Positions 1 through 9,611 are shown, numbered from the stretch's first letter. The stretch is 64,000 bases of DNA from Flavobacterium sp. Leaf82 (GCF_001422725.1 NZ_LMMA01000023.1:275593-339592); one strand, 5' to 3'. A program made the numbers and translations. Notes: generated by a model not told the origin, from the sequence alone.

Positions 1-269
1 AGGATGAGCTTCAAAAAATGAAAAGCGACCTCTTTAGTCTGGAAAGGGAAATAGCCCTGAAAATTCAGGAGAACCAATTGAAAGAAGCCAATCCGCAAGA
101 GGCTAGTCTCAGTAATGAAACAAAATTAACGGATACAGCTCCGGTAATTCAACTCCCAATAAAGAGCAGTGAAGAATCACAGCGTTTCAAAGGGGTAGAA
201 AGCAATACTGATAAATGGCAGGAACGCTCTTTTTCAGAAATGAGGCGCAGCAGCAGGATGAAATTTTAA
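1..269 (+). CDS. C-terminal fragment of an unidentified ICE protein
   Basis: The reading frame is open from the first bases of the window to the stop at 267-269, so this is probably the tail of a longer protein whose start lies upstream. The visible part is hydrophilic, rich in Glu, Lys, Ser and Gln, has no membrane segment and ends in a basic stretch (RRSSRMKF). It sits 10 nt before the DUF4133 gene. In many Bacteroidetes elements a DUF4134 (TraE) gene occupies this place, but the visible residues do not look like that small membrane protein. A mobilisation or partner protein is possible. I do not recognise the family. Confidence 0.5.
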   Translation, partial: DELQKMKSDLFSLEREIALKIQENQLKEANPQEASLSNETKLTDTAPVIQLPIKSSEESQRFKGVESNTDKWQERSFSEMRRSSRMKF

Positions 270-279
270 AATAAATACC

Positions 280-597
280 ATGTCAAACAGTGTGTATAAG
301 ATCAACAAAGGAATTAACCAGAGCATAGAGTTTAAAGGGCTAAAGGCGCAGTATATCTGGTATTTGGGCGGTGGCGTCATTGTGCTTATGATACTGTTTG
401 CCATTATGTACATAGCCGGATTACCCTCTTTAATCTGTATTGGGATTATTGGTATTTCAGGAACATTGTGGGTTTTGAAAATATACAAGATGAGCCACAA
501 ATACGGTGAATATGGAATGATGAAAGCTTTAGCAAAACGGCAGATTCCAAAAGCTGTGAAATCGAAAAGCAGAAAAATATTTATGATGAAGAAATAG
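280..597 (+). CDS. traF: DUF4133 (TraF-like) conjugation membrane protein
   Basis: This is a small inner-membrane protein of 105 residues, the usual size for DUF4133. The N-terminus is short and basic. Two hydrophobic segments follow at about residues 24-50 and 54-70, and a Lys/Arg-rich cytoplasmic tail ends the protein. In Bacteroidetes conjugative transposons this family lies directly before the TraG ATPase, as it does here (36 nt upstream). It is probably a VirB3-like partner that helps seat the ATPase at the mating channel. The VirB3 comparison is inference. Family and position are well supported. Confidence 0.8.
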   Translation: MSNSVYKINKGINQSIEFKGLKAQYIWYLGGGVIVLMILFAIMYIAGLPSLICIGIIGISGTLWVLKIYKMSHKYGEYGMMKALAKRQIPKAVKSKSRKIFMMKK

Positions 598-633
598 AAT
601 TTGCTCAGCATTACCTGAGCGGTAAAAAAGAGG

Positions 634-3108
634 ATGATGGAAAAGATGATAGATGATATTTTACCAATTATGGATGTAGAGCATGATTGCATCCTGTCCA
701 AACAAGGAGATGTGACAGTAGTATTTAGAGCAGAACTGCCTGAGATATTTACCTTGTCAGATCAGGAATACGAAGCATTTCATCAGGCGTGGCTTAAAGC
801 TATAAAACTGCTTCCGAAATTTAGTGTATTCCATAAACAGGACTGGTTTATAGACAGCAAGTTTGAACCCGATTTCACAAGCGAAGATTCCAGTTTTCTT
901 ACCCGAAGCAGTGAACGTTTTTTTAATGAACGTCCCTTTCTGGATCATTCGTGTTACATTTTCCTGACCAAAAAACCAGCAGGCAGAAAAACATCCACTT
1001 CCCTATTTTCAAATTTACTGAGAAGTTCAATAGTTCCAGAAGAAACATTAAAAGCGCAGGTGCGTCAAGAATTTATTGATAGTACCGGACAATTCAGACG
1101 CATACTGGAAGACAGTGGTTTTGTCAAATTGACCCGCCTTGGTAATGATGAACTTAAAAGCCACAGCAGAAAGATTGGAATTATTGAACAATATTGTTTT
1201 TTGTCTGAAAAACAGAAATCGTTTGTTTTTAAAGATATCTCTTTTGATGATGGTCTTCAGGTAGGAGACAAACACTGCCAGATTTATACGTTGGGGGATG
1301 CCGCTGATCTGCCTGCCTTATGTGGTTCGAGAATTAATTATGACCGCTATTCCACAGATAAGACCAAATTCAGTATCGGATTTGCTTCGACTCTGGGGCA
1401 ATTACTTTCCTGTAACCACATTTATAATCAATATATTTTCATAGAGGATTTCCAGAAAACGCTGCAAAAACTGGAAAGTAAAAGACTGCGACTGCAATCC
1501 TTATCAGCCTACAGTAGGGAGAACCTGATTGCGCGAGATGCTACAAATGATTTTCTTAACGAGGCTATCAGCCAGCAGCGACTGCCTGTAAAAGCACATT
1601 TTAATGTGCTGATCTGGACAGATAATAAAGAAGAACTCAAAGACCTGAAGAATAAAGTTTCTTCAGCACTGGCTCAGATGGATGCAGCTGCTAAACAGGA
1701 AACGGTTGGAGCTGCACAAATATTTTGGGCAGGAATTCCCGGGAATTCCGCAGATTTCCCAATGAACGACACCTTTGATACGTTCACAGAACAAGCGACA
1801 TGCTTCCTGAATCTGGAAACGGGCTATCGCTCTTCCCTTAGTCCGACTGGTATTCGATTAGGAGATCGTTTGACTGGAAAACCGGTTCATGTGGATATCA
1901 GTGATGAGCCGGTTAAAATGGGGATTTGTACCAATAGGAACAAATTTATACTGGGACCCTCTGGAAGCGGTAAATCCTTTTTTACCAACCATATGGTCAG
2001 AAGCTATTATGAGCAGGGAACCCATGTTGTACTTGTTGATGTTGGACACAGCTACAAGGGACTGTGTGATATGGTAAAGGGCTACTACTTTACCTACGAT
2101 GAAAAGAACCCAATCCGGTTTAATCCCTTTTATATCAGTGAAGGCGACTTGCTTGATACAGAGAAAAAAGAAAGTATTAAAACATTGTTATTAGCACTCT
2201 GGAAAAAAGACAATGAGACATTCAACCGAAGTGAATATGTTGCACTGTCCAATGCGCTTCAATTGTACTATGAAAAGTTAGACAGCAATTCTGATTTGTT
2301 TCCCTGCTTTGACAGCTTTTATGAATTTCTGAAAAATGAGTTTGTATCCATATTGGAAGGTGACAAAGTAAAGGAAAAGGATTTTGATGTAAATAATTTT
2401 CTCTATGTACTGCGCCCGTACTACAGAGGAGGTGAATTTGATTACCTGCTCAATGCTACCGAGAATCTGGATCTGTTAAAAGAACGCTTTATTGTTTTTG
2501 AACTTGATAATATCAAAGATCATCCGATACTTTTTCCAGTGGTAACGATCATCATTATGGAAGTCTTTATCAGTAAGATGCGCAAGCTTAAGGGAGTGCG
2601 GAAAATGATCCTGATTGAAGAGGCCTGGAAAGCTATTGCCAAGGAAGGAATGGCCGAATATATTCGGTATTTATTCAAAACTGTGCGTAAATTCTTTGGA
2701 GAGGCCATAGTAGTCACGCAGGAAGTAGAAGATATCATTTCCTCTCCTGTAGTCAAGCAGGCTATTATCAATAACAGTGACTGCAAGATATTACTGGACC
2801 AAAGCAAGTATCAAAACAAATTCGAGCAAATTCAGGAACTTCTTGGGCTTACAGAAAAAGAAAAAGCACTCGTATTATCTGTAAACAAAGCCAATGATCC
2901 TGATAAGAAATACAAAGAAGTGTTTATCTCCCTTGGGGGCATGCAGTCTAAAGTATACCGCACCGAGGTATCCCTTGAGGAATACTACGCCTACACCACC
3001 GAAGAAACTGAAAAAGTAAAAGTACAGGCGTATGCTAAGAAATTTGATAGTGATATCAGAAAAGGCATTGCAGCACTTGCCAATGACCTAAGAGCAGAAA
3101 AATTATGA
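634..3108 (+). CDS. traG: TraG-family conjugation ATPase (VirB4-like)
   Basis: This 824-residue cytoplasmic ATPase powers assembly of the conjugative type IV secretion channel. The Walker A motif GPSGSGKS is near residue 441. The Walker B-like segment MILIEEAWKAIAKEG is near 657, followed by the VTQEVEDI motif typical of VirB4/TraG ATPases. Length and domain order match full-length Bacteroidetes TraG. Two ATGs in a row (634 and 637) follow AAAAGAGG, so the start is uncertain by one codon. The gene sits between the DUF4133 gene and the periplasmic Tra proteins in one operon. It appears intact. Confidence 0.93.
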   Translation: MMEKMIDDILPIMDVEHDCILSKQGDVTVVFRAELPEIFTLSDQEYEAFHQAWLKAIKLLPKFSVFHKQDWFIDSKFEPDFTSEDSSFLTRSSERFFNERPFLDHSCYIFLTKKPAGRKTSTSLFSNLLRSSIVPEETLKAQVRQEFIDSTGQFRRILEDSGFVKLTRLGNDELKSHSRKIGIIEQYCFLSEKQKSFVFKDISFDDGLQVGDKHCQIYTLGDAADLPALCGSRINYDRYSTDKTKFSIGFASTLGQLLSCNHIYNQYIFIEDFQKTLQKLESKRLRLQSLSAYSRENLIARDATNDFLNEAISQQRLPVKAHFNVLIWTDNKEELKDLKNKVSSALAQMDAAAKQETVGAAQIFWAGIPGNSADFPMNDTFDTFTEQATCFLNLETGYRSSLSPTGIRLGDRLTGKPVHVDISDEPVKMGICTNRNKFILGPSGSGKSFFTNHMVRSYYEQGTHVVLVDVGHSYKGLCDMVKGYYFTYDEKNPIRFNPFYISEGDLLDTEKKESIKTLLLALWKKDNETFNRSEYVALSNALQLYYEKLDSNSDLFPCFDSFYEFLKNEFVSILEGDKVKEKDFDVNNFLYVLRPYYRGGEFDYLLNATENLDLLKERFIVFELDNIKDHPILFPVVTIIIMEVFISKMRKLKGVRKMILIEEAWKAIAKEGMAEYIRYLFKTVRKFFGEAIVVTQEVEDIISSPVVKQAIINNSDCKILLDQSKYQNKFEQIQELLGLTEKEKALVLSVNKANDPDKKYKEVFISLGGMQSKVYRTEVSLEEYYAYTTEETEKVKVQAYAKKFDSDIRKGIAALANDLRAEKL

Positions 3109-3127
3109 AAACAAAACAACAATACTT

Positions 3128-3814
3128 ATGAGAGCAAAAAAGAAAATCATGATTTGCCTGTTGTGCTTTTTACTGATCAGCACTCCGGCAAGACCGGCAA
3201 AGGTTGCGGCAATACCAATTTTGGAAATTGTAAAAGCAGTTGCCAAAAAAGTAATTAAGGCTATTGACCTAAGGATCCAAAAACTGCAGAACAAAACAAT
3301 CTGGCTTCAGAATGCGCAGAAAAAAATAGAAAATGTACTCTCCAAACTAAAGCTGGATGAGATTTCAGATTGGACTGAGAAACAAAAAGAACTCTACAGG
3401 AATTATTATGAGGAACTGGCAAAAGTCAAATCCATCATTACCTATTACCAGCGTATCAAAGATATCAGTGCAAAGCAGATTCGTTTGGTAGATGAATATG
3501 AAAGAGCCTGGAACCTGTTTCAAAAAGATGCTCATTTCAATTCCAGTGAACTCGATTATATGCAAAGTGTTTATTCTGGAATACTCGATGAAAGCCTGAA
3601 AAACATCGATCAGATTTTCCTTGTATTGGATTCTTTCACCACACAGATGAGTGATGCCAAAAGGCTGGAGATTATAAATGCTGCCGCAGATCAGATTGAT
3701 GCCAATTATGATGACCTGACACTATTCAACAGACAAAACATACTACTGAGCCTTCAAAGAGCCAAAACACAGCATGATGTCAAATCCGTTAAACAATTTT
3801 ACGGAATTCCGTAA
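3128..3814 (+). CDS. Periplasmic conjugation protein, first of three paralogues
   Basis: This 228-residue protein has an N-terminal hydrophobic segment (about residues 8-24) that should act as a signal or anchor, followed by a helical, charged body. It shares a pattern with the next two genes: a coiled region, an acidic E..Y...Y motif, then ..SDAKRLEIIN.. and a C-terminal LLSLQRAKTQHD-like tail. In Bacteroides CTn nomenclature this place is TraI. Automated annotation often calls relatives 'TerB-like', but nothing here shows tellurite function. It is likely a structural part of the mating apparatus. Nineteen nucleotides separate it from traG. Confidence 0.7.
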   Translation: MRAKKKIMICLLCFLLISTPARPAKVAAIPILEIVKAVAKKVIKAIDLRIQKLQNKTIWLQNAQKKIENVLSKLKLDEISDWTEKQKELYRNYYEELAKVKSIITYYQRIKDISAKQIRLVDEYERAWNLFQKDAHFNSSELDYMQSVYSGILDESLKNIDQIFLVLDSFTTQMSDAKRLEIINAAADQIDANYDDLTLFNRQNILLSLQRAKTQHDVKSVKQFYGIP

Positions 3815-3829
3815 ACAACAAATAAAATC

Positions 3830-4459
3830 ATGAAAAAAATATTCTTACTGGTGCTTATTACTGCACTGACCACAGGGAATCTTCATGCACAGACAAAACA
3901 GCAAAGGATGCTTTTAGAGCAAATAGCAGCCCTGCAAGTCTATATTGGATATGCTCAAAAAGGCTATTCGGCAGTCAAAAAAGGACTCAATACCATAGGA
4001 GATTTCAAACGTGGAGAATTTAATCTTCATACCGATTACCTGAATTCCCTTAAGACAGTCAATCCCAAAATAAAAAAGTACGCCAGGGTAACGGAAATTA
4101 TAGGGCTCCAGATAAAAATCATGAAAAGCTACAAGAGCTTACATCAGCAAATCCGGCAGGATGATTTGTTTCATGGAGATGAAGTCGATTATATCAAAAG
4201 GATCTTTGAAAGGTTAATCAAAAATTGTGATACCAATCTGGATGAACTACAAACAATCATTACGGACGGAAAGTTAGAGATGAAAGATGATGAGCGATTG
4301 AAACGCATTGATATGATTTACCAAGATATGCTGGATAACTATGCTTTCTCTGAGAGCTTCAGTAATGAAACTAAAATCCTGGCTGTATCAAAAGCTACCG
4401 AATTAAAAGAAGCAAAAAATAGCCGTTCACTGAACGGCATAAATACTGATTTACCATGA
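3830..4459 (+). CDS. Periplasmic conjugation protein, second paralogue
   Basis: This 209-residue protein has a clear signal peptide (MKKIFLLVLITALTTGNLHA, then QTK). The mature part is helical. Its IGDFKRGEFNLHTDYL segment matches VKDLSEGNFGLHETFL in the next gene, and its KMKDDERLKRIDMIYQDM segment matches RMSDDERLASIDKIYADM. The two are therefore clear paralogues. Its stop overlaps the next start by 4 nt (ATGA), which indicates translational coupling. A periplasmic scaffold role in the transfer channel is inferred from position in the tra operon. Any tellurite-resistance label would rest only on weak fold similarity. Confidence 0.7.
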   Translation: MKKIFLLVLITALTTGNLHAQTKQQRMLLEQIAALQVYIGYAQKGYSAVKKGLNTIGDFKRGEFNLHTDYLNSLKTVNPKIKKYARVTEIIGLQIKIMKSYKSLHQQIRQDDLFHGDEVDYIKRIFERLIKNCDTNLDELQTIITDGKLEMKDDERLKRIDMIYQDMLDNYAFSESFSNETKILAVSKATELKEAKNSRSLNGINTDLP

Positions 4460-5091
4460 AAAAATTACTGATTATAGGAATTGTGTTTATCGGATTGCTA
4501 TTTCCATCCCCGATAACCGCTCAAAAACAGGAAATCCAGCAATTGATTTTGAACATAGAGAAGTTGGCCCAGTTCAAACAGATTCTAAAGGATATGAAAA
4601 AGGGCTATGAAATACTAAGTGGAGGTTATAATACTGTAAAAGATTTGTCTGAAGGAAATTTCGGCCTTCATGAAACATTTCTTGATGCGCTCATGCAGGT
4701 TAGCCCCACAGTTAAGAATTACAGGCGTATTGGTGACATTGTGAATTATCAGGTGCTGCTGGTAAAAGAATACAAGTCCGCTTTTAGCCGCTTTAGGGAT
4801 AGTAAAAATTTTAATCCAGAAGAAATTGCCTATTTCGAAAGGGTGTACGATAATCTGTTTAAACAAAGCCTTAGAAATCTTGATGAACTCACATCGGTGA
4901 TTACTGCTAATAAAATGCGAATGTCAGATGATGAAAGACTGGCATCCATTGACAAAATATATGCAGATATGCAGGACAAACTTTTGTTCCTGAGAAACTT
5001 TAACAATAATACTGCTGTACTGGCTTTGCAACGTGCAAAAGAGCACAATGATACGCGGGCAATGCGCAGTATTTACAAGCTAAACAATTAA
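4456..5091 (+). CDS. Periplasmic conjugation protein, third paralogue
   Basis: This 211-residue protein starts with a signal peptide (hydrophobic stretch about residues 4-20, ending before QKQEI). It is the closest relative of the preceding gene and overlaps it by 4 nt. The conserved tail reads DDERLASIDKIYADMQDK, then an alternating hydrophobic helix and ALQRAKEHND. Matching lengths and coupling suggest the products work as a set, perhaps as a hetero-oligomer in the periplasm. No enzyme motif is visible. It is followed 12 nt later by traJ. Confidence 0.7.
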   Translation: MKKLLIIGIVFIGLLFPSPITAQKQEIQQLILNIEKLAQFKQILKDMKKGYEILSGGYNTVKDLSEGNFGLHETFLDALMQVSPTVKNYRRIGDIVNYQVLLVKEYKSAFSRFRDSKNFNPEEIAYFERVYDNLFKQSLRNLDELTSVITANKMRMSDDERLASIDKIYADMQDKLLFLRNFNNNTAVLALQRAKEHNDTRAMRSIYKLNN

Positions 5092-5103
5092 ACCTAAACT
5101 GCT

Positions 5104-6294
5104 ATGATAAAAATAAATCAAAAGAAATTATTTGTCATTCCGGGTATATTATTCCCCTTTCTAAGCCATGCACAAGGAATTGCAGACGACATGAACGGCC
5201 TGCATAGTGTACTGGAACAATTGTATGATGAAATGATGCCTTTATGCAGTAATCTGATTGGTGTTGGACAAGGACTTGCCGGTTTTGCTGCTATTTGGTA
5301 TATCTCCTCAAGAGTTTGGAGACATATTGCCAGTGCTGAACCCATAGATTTCTATCCACTCTTTCGTCCTTTTGTTATCGGATTTTGCATTATGATTTTT
5401 CCCTCTGTCCTCTATATGATAAATGGTGTCATGAAACCTACTGTTACAGCAACTGCTGCAATGGTGGAAGGCTCCAACAAAGCGATTGAAAGACTGCTTA
5501 AAGAAAAAGAAGAAGCACTCAAAGAAACAGATCCCTGGAAAATGTATGTTGGTTCGACAGGAAGCGGTGATCAGGATAAATGGTACCGCTATACACATGA
5601 TGATGCAGATACAAGTGGTCAGGGAATGCTAGATGGTATTGGAAATGATATCAAATTTGCCATGAGCAAGGCCTCTTATAATTTCCGCAATTCAGTAAAA
5701 GAATGGATGAGCGAGGTACTGCGTGTATTATTTGAATCTGCTTCCCTGTGCATCGACACACTTCGGACTTTTCAATTGGTGGTACTTTCTATTTTAGGTC
5801 CAATTGTTTTTGGTATTTCGGTCTTCGATGGTTTTCAACACACCCTTACCGTCTGGCTGGCACGTTACATCAATATCTATCTGTGGCTTCCCGTGGCTAA
5901 TATATTTGGAAGCATTATTGGAAAAATTCAGGAGAATATGCTAAAGATTGATATTGCGCAAGCAGGAGAATATGGAGAGACTTTCTTTAGCAGGACTGAT
6001 GTTGCCTATTTGGTCTTTATGATTATTGGGATTATAGGTTATTTCACTGTCCCTTCTGTTGCTAATTACATTGTTCATGCCGGAGGTGGCGGTGCACTCG
6101 GACAAAAAGTAACCAGTATGTTTAGTAATTCAACAACTTCCCTTGTCAATACTACATCTCAAGGGACTACAATGGTAGCGGATGCTATGGGGAATGCTGC
6201 CGGGCGTATGTACCAAAGCATGTCTGATTCCGGTAATTCTGCGCCTTACTTCAAGGACAATTATATGGCTGACAAATTAAAAGGTAAATCTTAA
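5104..6294 (+). CDS. traJ: Conjugative transposon protein TraJ
   Basis: This 396-residue polytopic membrane protein of the conjugation channel begins with a short signal-like segment. Several hydrophobic helices are visible: near 50-70, 80-105, 205-240, 255-270 and 300-325. A Gly-rich HAGGGGALGQKVTSM segment and a Ser/Thr-rich tail follow, as in the TraJ family. TraJ is thought to play a VirB6-like role in forming the inner-membrane pore. It lies between the paralogous periplasmic proteins and TraK, the expected order. It appears complete. Confidence 0.85.
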   Translation: MIKINQKKLFVIPGILFPFLSHAQGIADDMNGLHSVLEQLYDEMMPLCSNLIGVGQGLAGFAAIWYISSRVWRHIASAEPIDFYPLFRPFVIGFCIMIFPSVLYMINGVMKPTVTATAAMVEGSNKAIERLLKEKEEALKETDPWKMYVGSTGSGDQDKWYRYTHDDADTSGQGMLDGIGNDIKFAMSKASYNFRNSVKEWMSEVLRVLFESASLCIDTLRTFQLVVLSILGPIVFGISVFDGFQHTLTVWLARYINIYLWLPVANIFGSIIGKIQENMLKIDIAQAGEYGETFFSRTDVAYLVFMIIGIIGYFTVPSVANYIVHAGGGGALGQKVTSMFSNSTTSLVNTTSQGTTMVADAMGNAAGRMYQSMSDSGNSAPYFKDNYMADKLKGKS

Positions 6295-6311
6295 CCCTAA
6301 ATTCAAAGTTT

Positions 6312-6932
6312 ATGTTTAGCAAAATGAAAAATATTGACACTGCCTTTCGACATATTCGCGGATTTACCATGCTGGTCATTATAGGGTGTATTTTAATTAG
6401 CTGCTTTGCGCTTTATAAGAGTTTCTCGCTGGTATCTCAAATGCAAAACAAGGTTTATATACTGGCTAATGGAAAAGCACTTGAAGCCTATGCTTCAGAC
6501 CGAAAAGACAACATTCCTGTCGAGGCTAGAGATCATGTAAAAACGTTTCATAAGCTGTTTTTTACCCTTGACCCGGATGATAAAGTCATTAAAAGCAATG
6601 TAACAAAGGCTCTTTATCTGGCGGATGACAGTGCCAAACGTGTCTATGACGATTTAAAGGAAAACGGTTATTACTCCGGCATTATATCAGGGAACGTCAG
6701 CCAGACCATACAGATTGACAGTGTGACTATTGACCTTAACCGCTATCCGTATGGATTCCGATGTTATGCTACTCAAAATATCATTCGTACCACCAGCATC
6801 GCACATCGGAACCTTATCACTGAAGGTAACCTTCGTAACGTATCGAGAAGCGATAACAATCCACATGGCTTTTTAATCGAGCGATGGAATACTATTGAGA
6901 ATCGGGACATAAGTACCGAAAATCGAAAATAA
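6312..6932 (+). CDS. traK: Conjugative transposon protein TraK
   Basis: This 206-residue bitopic membrane protein has a short cytoplasmic N-terminus (MFSKMKNIDTAFRHIRGFT), one transmembrane helix at about residues 20-42, and a periplasmic domain. The motifs ARDHVKTFHKLFFTLDPDD and YPYGFRCYATQNIIRTTSI are characteristic of TraK in Bacteroidetes elements. TraK is a VirB8-like component that bridges inner-membrane parts to the channel core. Length and order (TraJ before, TraM after) fit the family. Confidence 0.9.
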   Translation: MFSKMKNIDTAFRHIRGFTMLVIIGCILISCFALYKSFSLVSQMQNKVYILANGKALEAYASDRKDNIPVEARDHVKTFHKLFFTLDPDDKVIKSNVTKALYLADDSAKRVYDDLKENGYYSGIISGNVSQTIQIDSVTIDLNRYPYGFRCYATQNIIRTTSIAHRNLITEGNLRNVSRSDNNPHGFLIERWNTIENRDISTENRK

Positions 6933-6945
6933 TAAACTACTAATT

Positions 6946-7431
6946 ATGAAAGTCACTTTTAAAAGAAAGAACAATGCTGTTACGGGTACTAGAGATAGTC
7001 TCTGGCAGAAATTTGAGCAGGCCAATCTTCGATTGCAACATAAGTGTGCACAATGGTTAGAGCGTAAAACAGCTCATTTTTCTAGACTCAATTGGATTGT
7101 GGTTCTATTCACTTTTATAGTGTTTACAGGAGGTTGCAGTATTTATCTGATTGTAACAAGCTTTTCTGGAAATACAACTAAAAAAACAACTGTAATTCCA
7201 ATTACTAAACCAACGAGTTCGGTTTCCTTAAAAGAAAAGCCTATCCAACTCAATACAATTATTAGTAAAACAGAATTTGAAAAAATCACAAGTTTTAGGA
7301 AATATATGGATAGTCTGGGGCGAAGTCCGACAGGGAAAAAAACGCACGACAGCATTGTATTAAATCGTCCCGGACTTCTGGACAGTTTAACAATAATAGA
7401 AAATTACTATTACTCACATCTTAAAAATTAA
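6946..7431 (+). CDS. Single-pass membrane protein in the TraL position
   Basis: This 161-residue protein has a basic amphipathic N-terminus (about 45 residues), one transmembrane segment near 48-68, and a periplasmic part rich in Ser and Thr that contains FRKYMDSLGRSPTGKKTHDS. It occupies the TraL place between TraK and TraM but is longer than classical TraL (about 100 residues), and I cannot confirm homology from sequence alone. The next gene starts 4 nt after its stop. It is probably an accessory inner-membrane part of the transfer machine. Confidence 0.6.
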   Translation: MKVTFKRKNNAVTGTRDSLWQKFEQANLRLQHKCAQWLERKTAHFSRLNWIVVLFTFIVFTGGCSIYLIVTSFSGNTTKKTTVIPITKPTSSVSLKEKPIQLNTIISKTEFEKITSFRKYMDSLGRSPTGKKTHDSIVLNRPGLLDSLTIIENYYYSHLKN

Positions 7432-7435
7432 TATC

Positions 7436-8719
7436 ATGGAACAAGACACAAAATCATTAAAGACCTTAAAGCATCGTAAGATGCTCTTGGTACTGCCAAT
7501 ATTGGCTTTGCCATTTCTAACTGCCATATTTTGGGCATTGGGCGGTGGAAAAATGGATGCTGCCAATTCAGCAACACCAGAGCAAAAAGGTTTTAATCTA
7601 AAACTTCCCAATGCGAACCTGAAAGAAGGGCTTCCAATGGATAAAATGAATTATTACGATCTGGCTGCTCTTGATTCAGCAAAGCTTGATGAACTTATCA
7701 AAAAAGATCCCAACTATTTAAGCCTGTCCTTTCAGATTGATTCCACTGAGGACAGCAGTGCTGTTACTCAAAGAAAAGAACAACATGGTTTAAAGAAATC
7801 TGTTTATCGCGATTCCAACGAAGAAAAAGTGCATCAAAAATTGGAAGCTTTGCAAAAAGCAATCAATACACCAGTAGCAGTTCCAGAGCAAAACAGAGAT
7901 TATACTAAAATTGTAAAATCAAATGAAACCTCACTGCATTCCAATGATGTGGACAGGCTCGAACAAATGATGCAATCCATGAATGAAGAGCAGGAAAGTC
8001 AGGATCCGGAACTACAACAGCTCGGTGGAATGCTGGAGAGTATTTTGGATATCCAACATCCCAACAGGGTACAGGAAAAATTGAAAAAAGCGTCCGAGGC
8101 TCAGCGTGGACAAGTCTTTACTATTTCCACCAAGGAGCATGAAGATCCTGTTTCTTCTTTACAAAGCAAAACAATGAACAGTTTTGAGTACAAACAGAAT
8201 GGTTTTTACTCTTTAGATGAATTTGAAAGTAATGATTTAGATCAGAATGCCGTACAAGCGGTAATTCATGAAAATCAGACTATTGTAAACGGAGCTACAG
8301 TTAAGTTCCGACTCATGAACGACATATTTATAAATGGCATTAAAGTTCCAAAAGATAATTTTTTGTTTGGAACAGCTTCCTTAAAAGGAGAACGATTAAC
8401 TATTAACATTACTAGTATCAGATACAACAACTCCCTATTCCCAGTAGACTTGTCAGTTTACGATATGGATGGACTTGTTGGTATATATATTCCGGGAGCC
8501 ATTAATCGTGATGTTGCCAAAGCTTCGGCTGATCGCTCCATGCAAACTTTAGGAGTTGCATCTCTTGACGATTCCTGGGGAGCTCAGGCAGCCGGAGCAG
8601 GAATTGAAGCGGCTAAAAGCCTGCTAAGTAAAAAAGTAAAACTAGTTAAAGTAGTTGTAAAAGCAGGTTATAAGGTGCTCTTGCATGATGAAAAAGAGAA
8701 ACAAAAAGATTCCAATTAA
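7436..8719 (+). CDS. traM: Conjugative transposon protein TraM
   Basis: This 427-residue protein has one N-terminal transmembrane helix (about residues 15-34). A long, low-complexity charged linker follows, then a C-terminal domain from about residue 275 containing VIHENQTIVNGATVKFRL, GVKVPKDNFLFG-type and NSLFPVDLSVYDMDGLVGIY segments. These are hallmarks of Bacteroidetes TraM, which is VirB10-like and spans the periplasm. It lies directly before traN. It appears intact and full length. Confidence 0.9.
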   Translation: MEQDTKSLKTLKHRKMLLVLPILALPFLTAIFWALGGGKMDAANSATPEQKGFNLKLPNANLKEGLPMDKMNYYDLAALDSAKLDELIKKDPNYLSLSFQIDSTEDSSAVTQRKEQHGLKKSVYRDSNEEKVHQKLEALQKAINTPVAVPEQNRDYTKIVKSNETSLHSNDVDRLEQMMQSMNEEQESQDPELQQLGGMLESILDIQHPNRVQEKLKKASEAQRGQVFTISTKEHEDPVSSLQSKTMNSFEYKQNGFYSLDEFESNDLDQNAVQAVIHENQTIVNGATVKFRLMNDIFINGIKVPKDNFLFGTASLKGERLTINITSIRYNNSLFPVDLSVYDMDGLVGIYIPGAINRDVAKASADRSMQTLGVASLDDSWGAQAAGAGIEAAKSLLSKKVKLVKVVVKAGYKVLLHDEKEKQKDSN

Positions 8720-8728
8720 AAACTAAAA

Positions 8729-9583
8729 ATGATACAGATGAAAAATTTTAAACTATTGGTGATGGGCCATCTATTATTTATGACCATCGGTGTGTTGGCA
8801 CAGCAAACAGGTAAAAACCGTTTATTCCAAACAGAATCAGACTCTTTAATGATAGCCTATTCAAAAACAACCAATATTGTATTTCCTTTTGCCATTAAAA
8901 GTGTTGACAAGGGAAGTCCAGAAATATTGGTACAAAAAGCAAAAGGTCTTGAAAATATCCTTCAGGTTAAGGCTGCCCAAAAAGGATTTTTCCAGACCAA
9001 TCTTACGGTAGTGACTGCAGATGGAAAATTCTACTCTTTCGTGCTGGACTATAATGAAGAATTTCCACAGCTGAATCTTACCCTTAATAAAACTAAGCCT
9101 GATGGGCAGGAAATTTATTTTTCAGATGAAATTATTAATGATCAGGATATTGAGGAATATTCAAAGTTAGCGCTACACGACAAAAAAAAGCTGCGAGGTC
9201 AAAAGGAAAGTAACTATGATATTGACTTTAGGCTCAACGGAATTTTTATTCGTGACGAAGTAATGTATTACAGGATAAAAGTAACCAACAATTCTAAAAT
9301 CAATTATGAGATCGACCAGCTTCGTTTTTTTATTCGCGACACTAAAAAAATACAACGTACTGCTTCACAGGAAATTGAAATTACACCAATTTATATTCTG
9401 AATGATGTTGATAAAATTAAAGCTGAAGCAGAAAACATCTTTGTATTTGCGCTGCCAAAATTTACAATTCCGGAAAAAAAATATTTAGCCATACAGCTAA
9501 TGGAGAAAAATGGCGGCAGACATTTAGAAGAACATGTCAAGAACACAAAACTGGTACAGGTTACTGTACTTCCAAAATTATAA
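8729..9583 (+). CDS. traN: Conjugative transposon protein TraN
   Basis: This 284-residue secreted protein has a signal peptide in the first 25 residues (cleavage probably after VLAQ). A second ATG at 8738 would give a shorter leader beginning MKNFKLL and may be the true start. The motifs TNIVFPFAIKSVDKGS, LQVKAAQKGFFQTNLTVVTADGKFYSF and the FYR-type IDFRLNGIFIRDEVMYYRIKV match the TraN family (DUF4138), the VirB9-like outer channel subunit. It follows traM by 9 nt and closes the conserved tra block. Confidence 0.9.
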   Translation: MIQMKNFKLLVMGHLLFMTIGVLAQQTGKNRLFQTESDSLMIAYSKTTNIVFPFAIKSVDKGSPEILVQKAKGLENILQVKAAQKGFFQTNLTVVTADGKFYSFVLDYNEEFPQLNLTLNKTKPDGQEIYFSDEIINDQDIEEYSKLALHDKKKLRGQKESNYDIDFRLNGIFIRDEVMYYRIKVTNNSKINYEIDQLRFFIRDTKKIQRTASQEIEITPIYILNDVDKIKAEAENIFVFALPKFTIPEKKYLAIQLMEKNGGRHLEEHVKNTKLVQVTVLPKL

Positions 9584-9611
9584 ACTATTTAATAATTAAA
9601 AAATTGAAATC

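Noticed and set aside
3830..5091. Label of tellurite resistance (TerB-like) for the periplasmic proteins
   Set aside because: Nothing in the sequence shows tellurite function. Signal peptides, tandem paralogy and position in the tra operon fit a conjugation role better.
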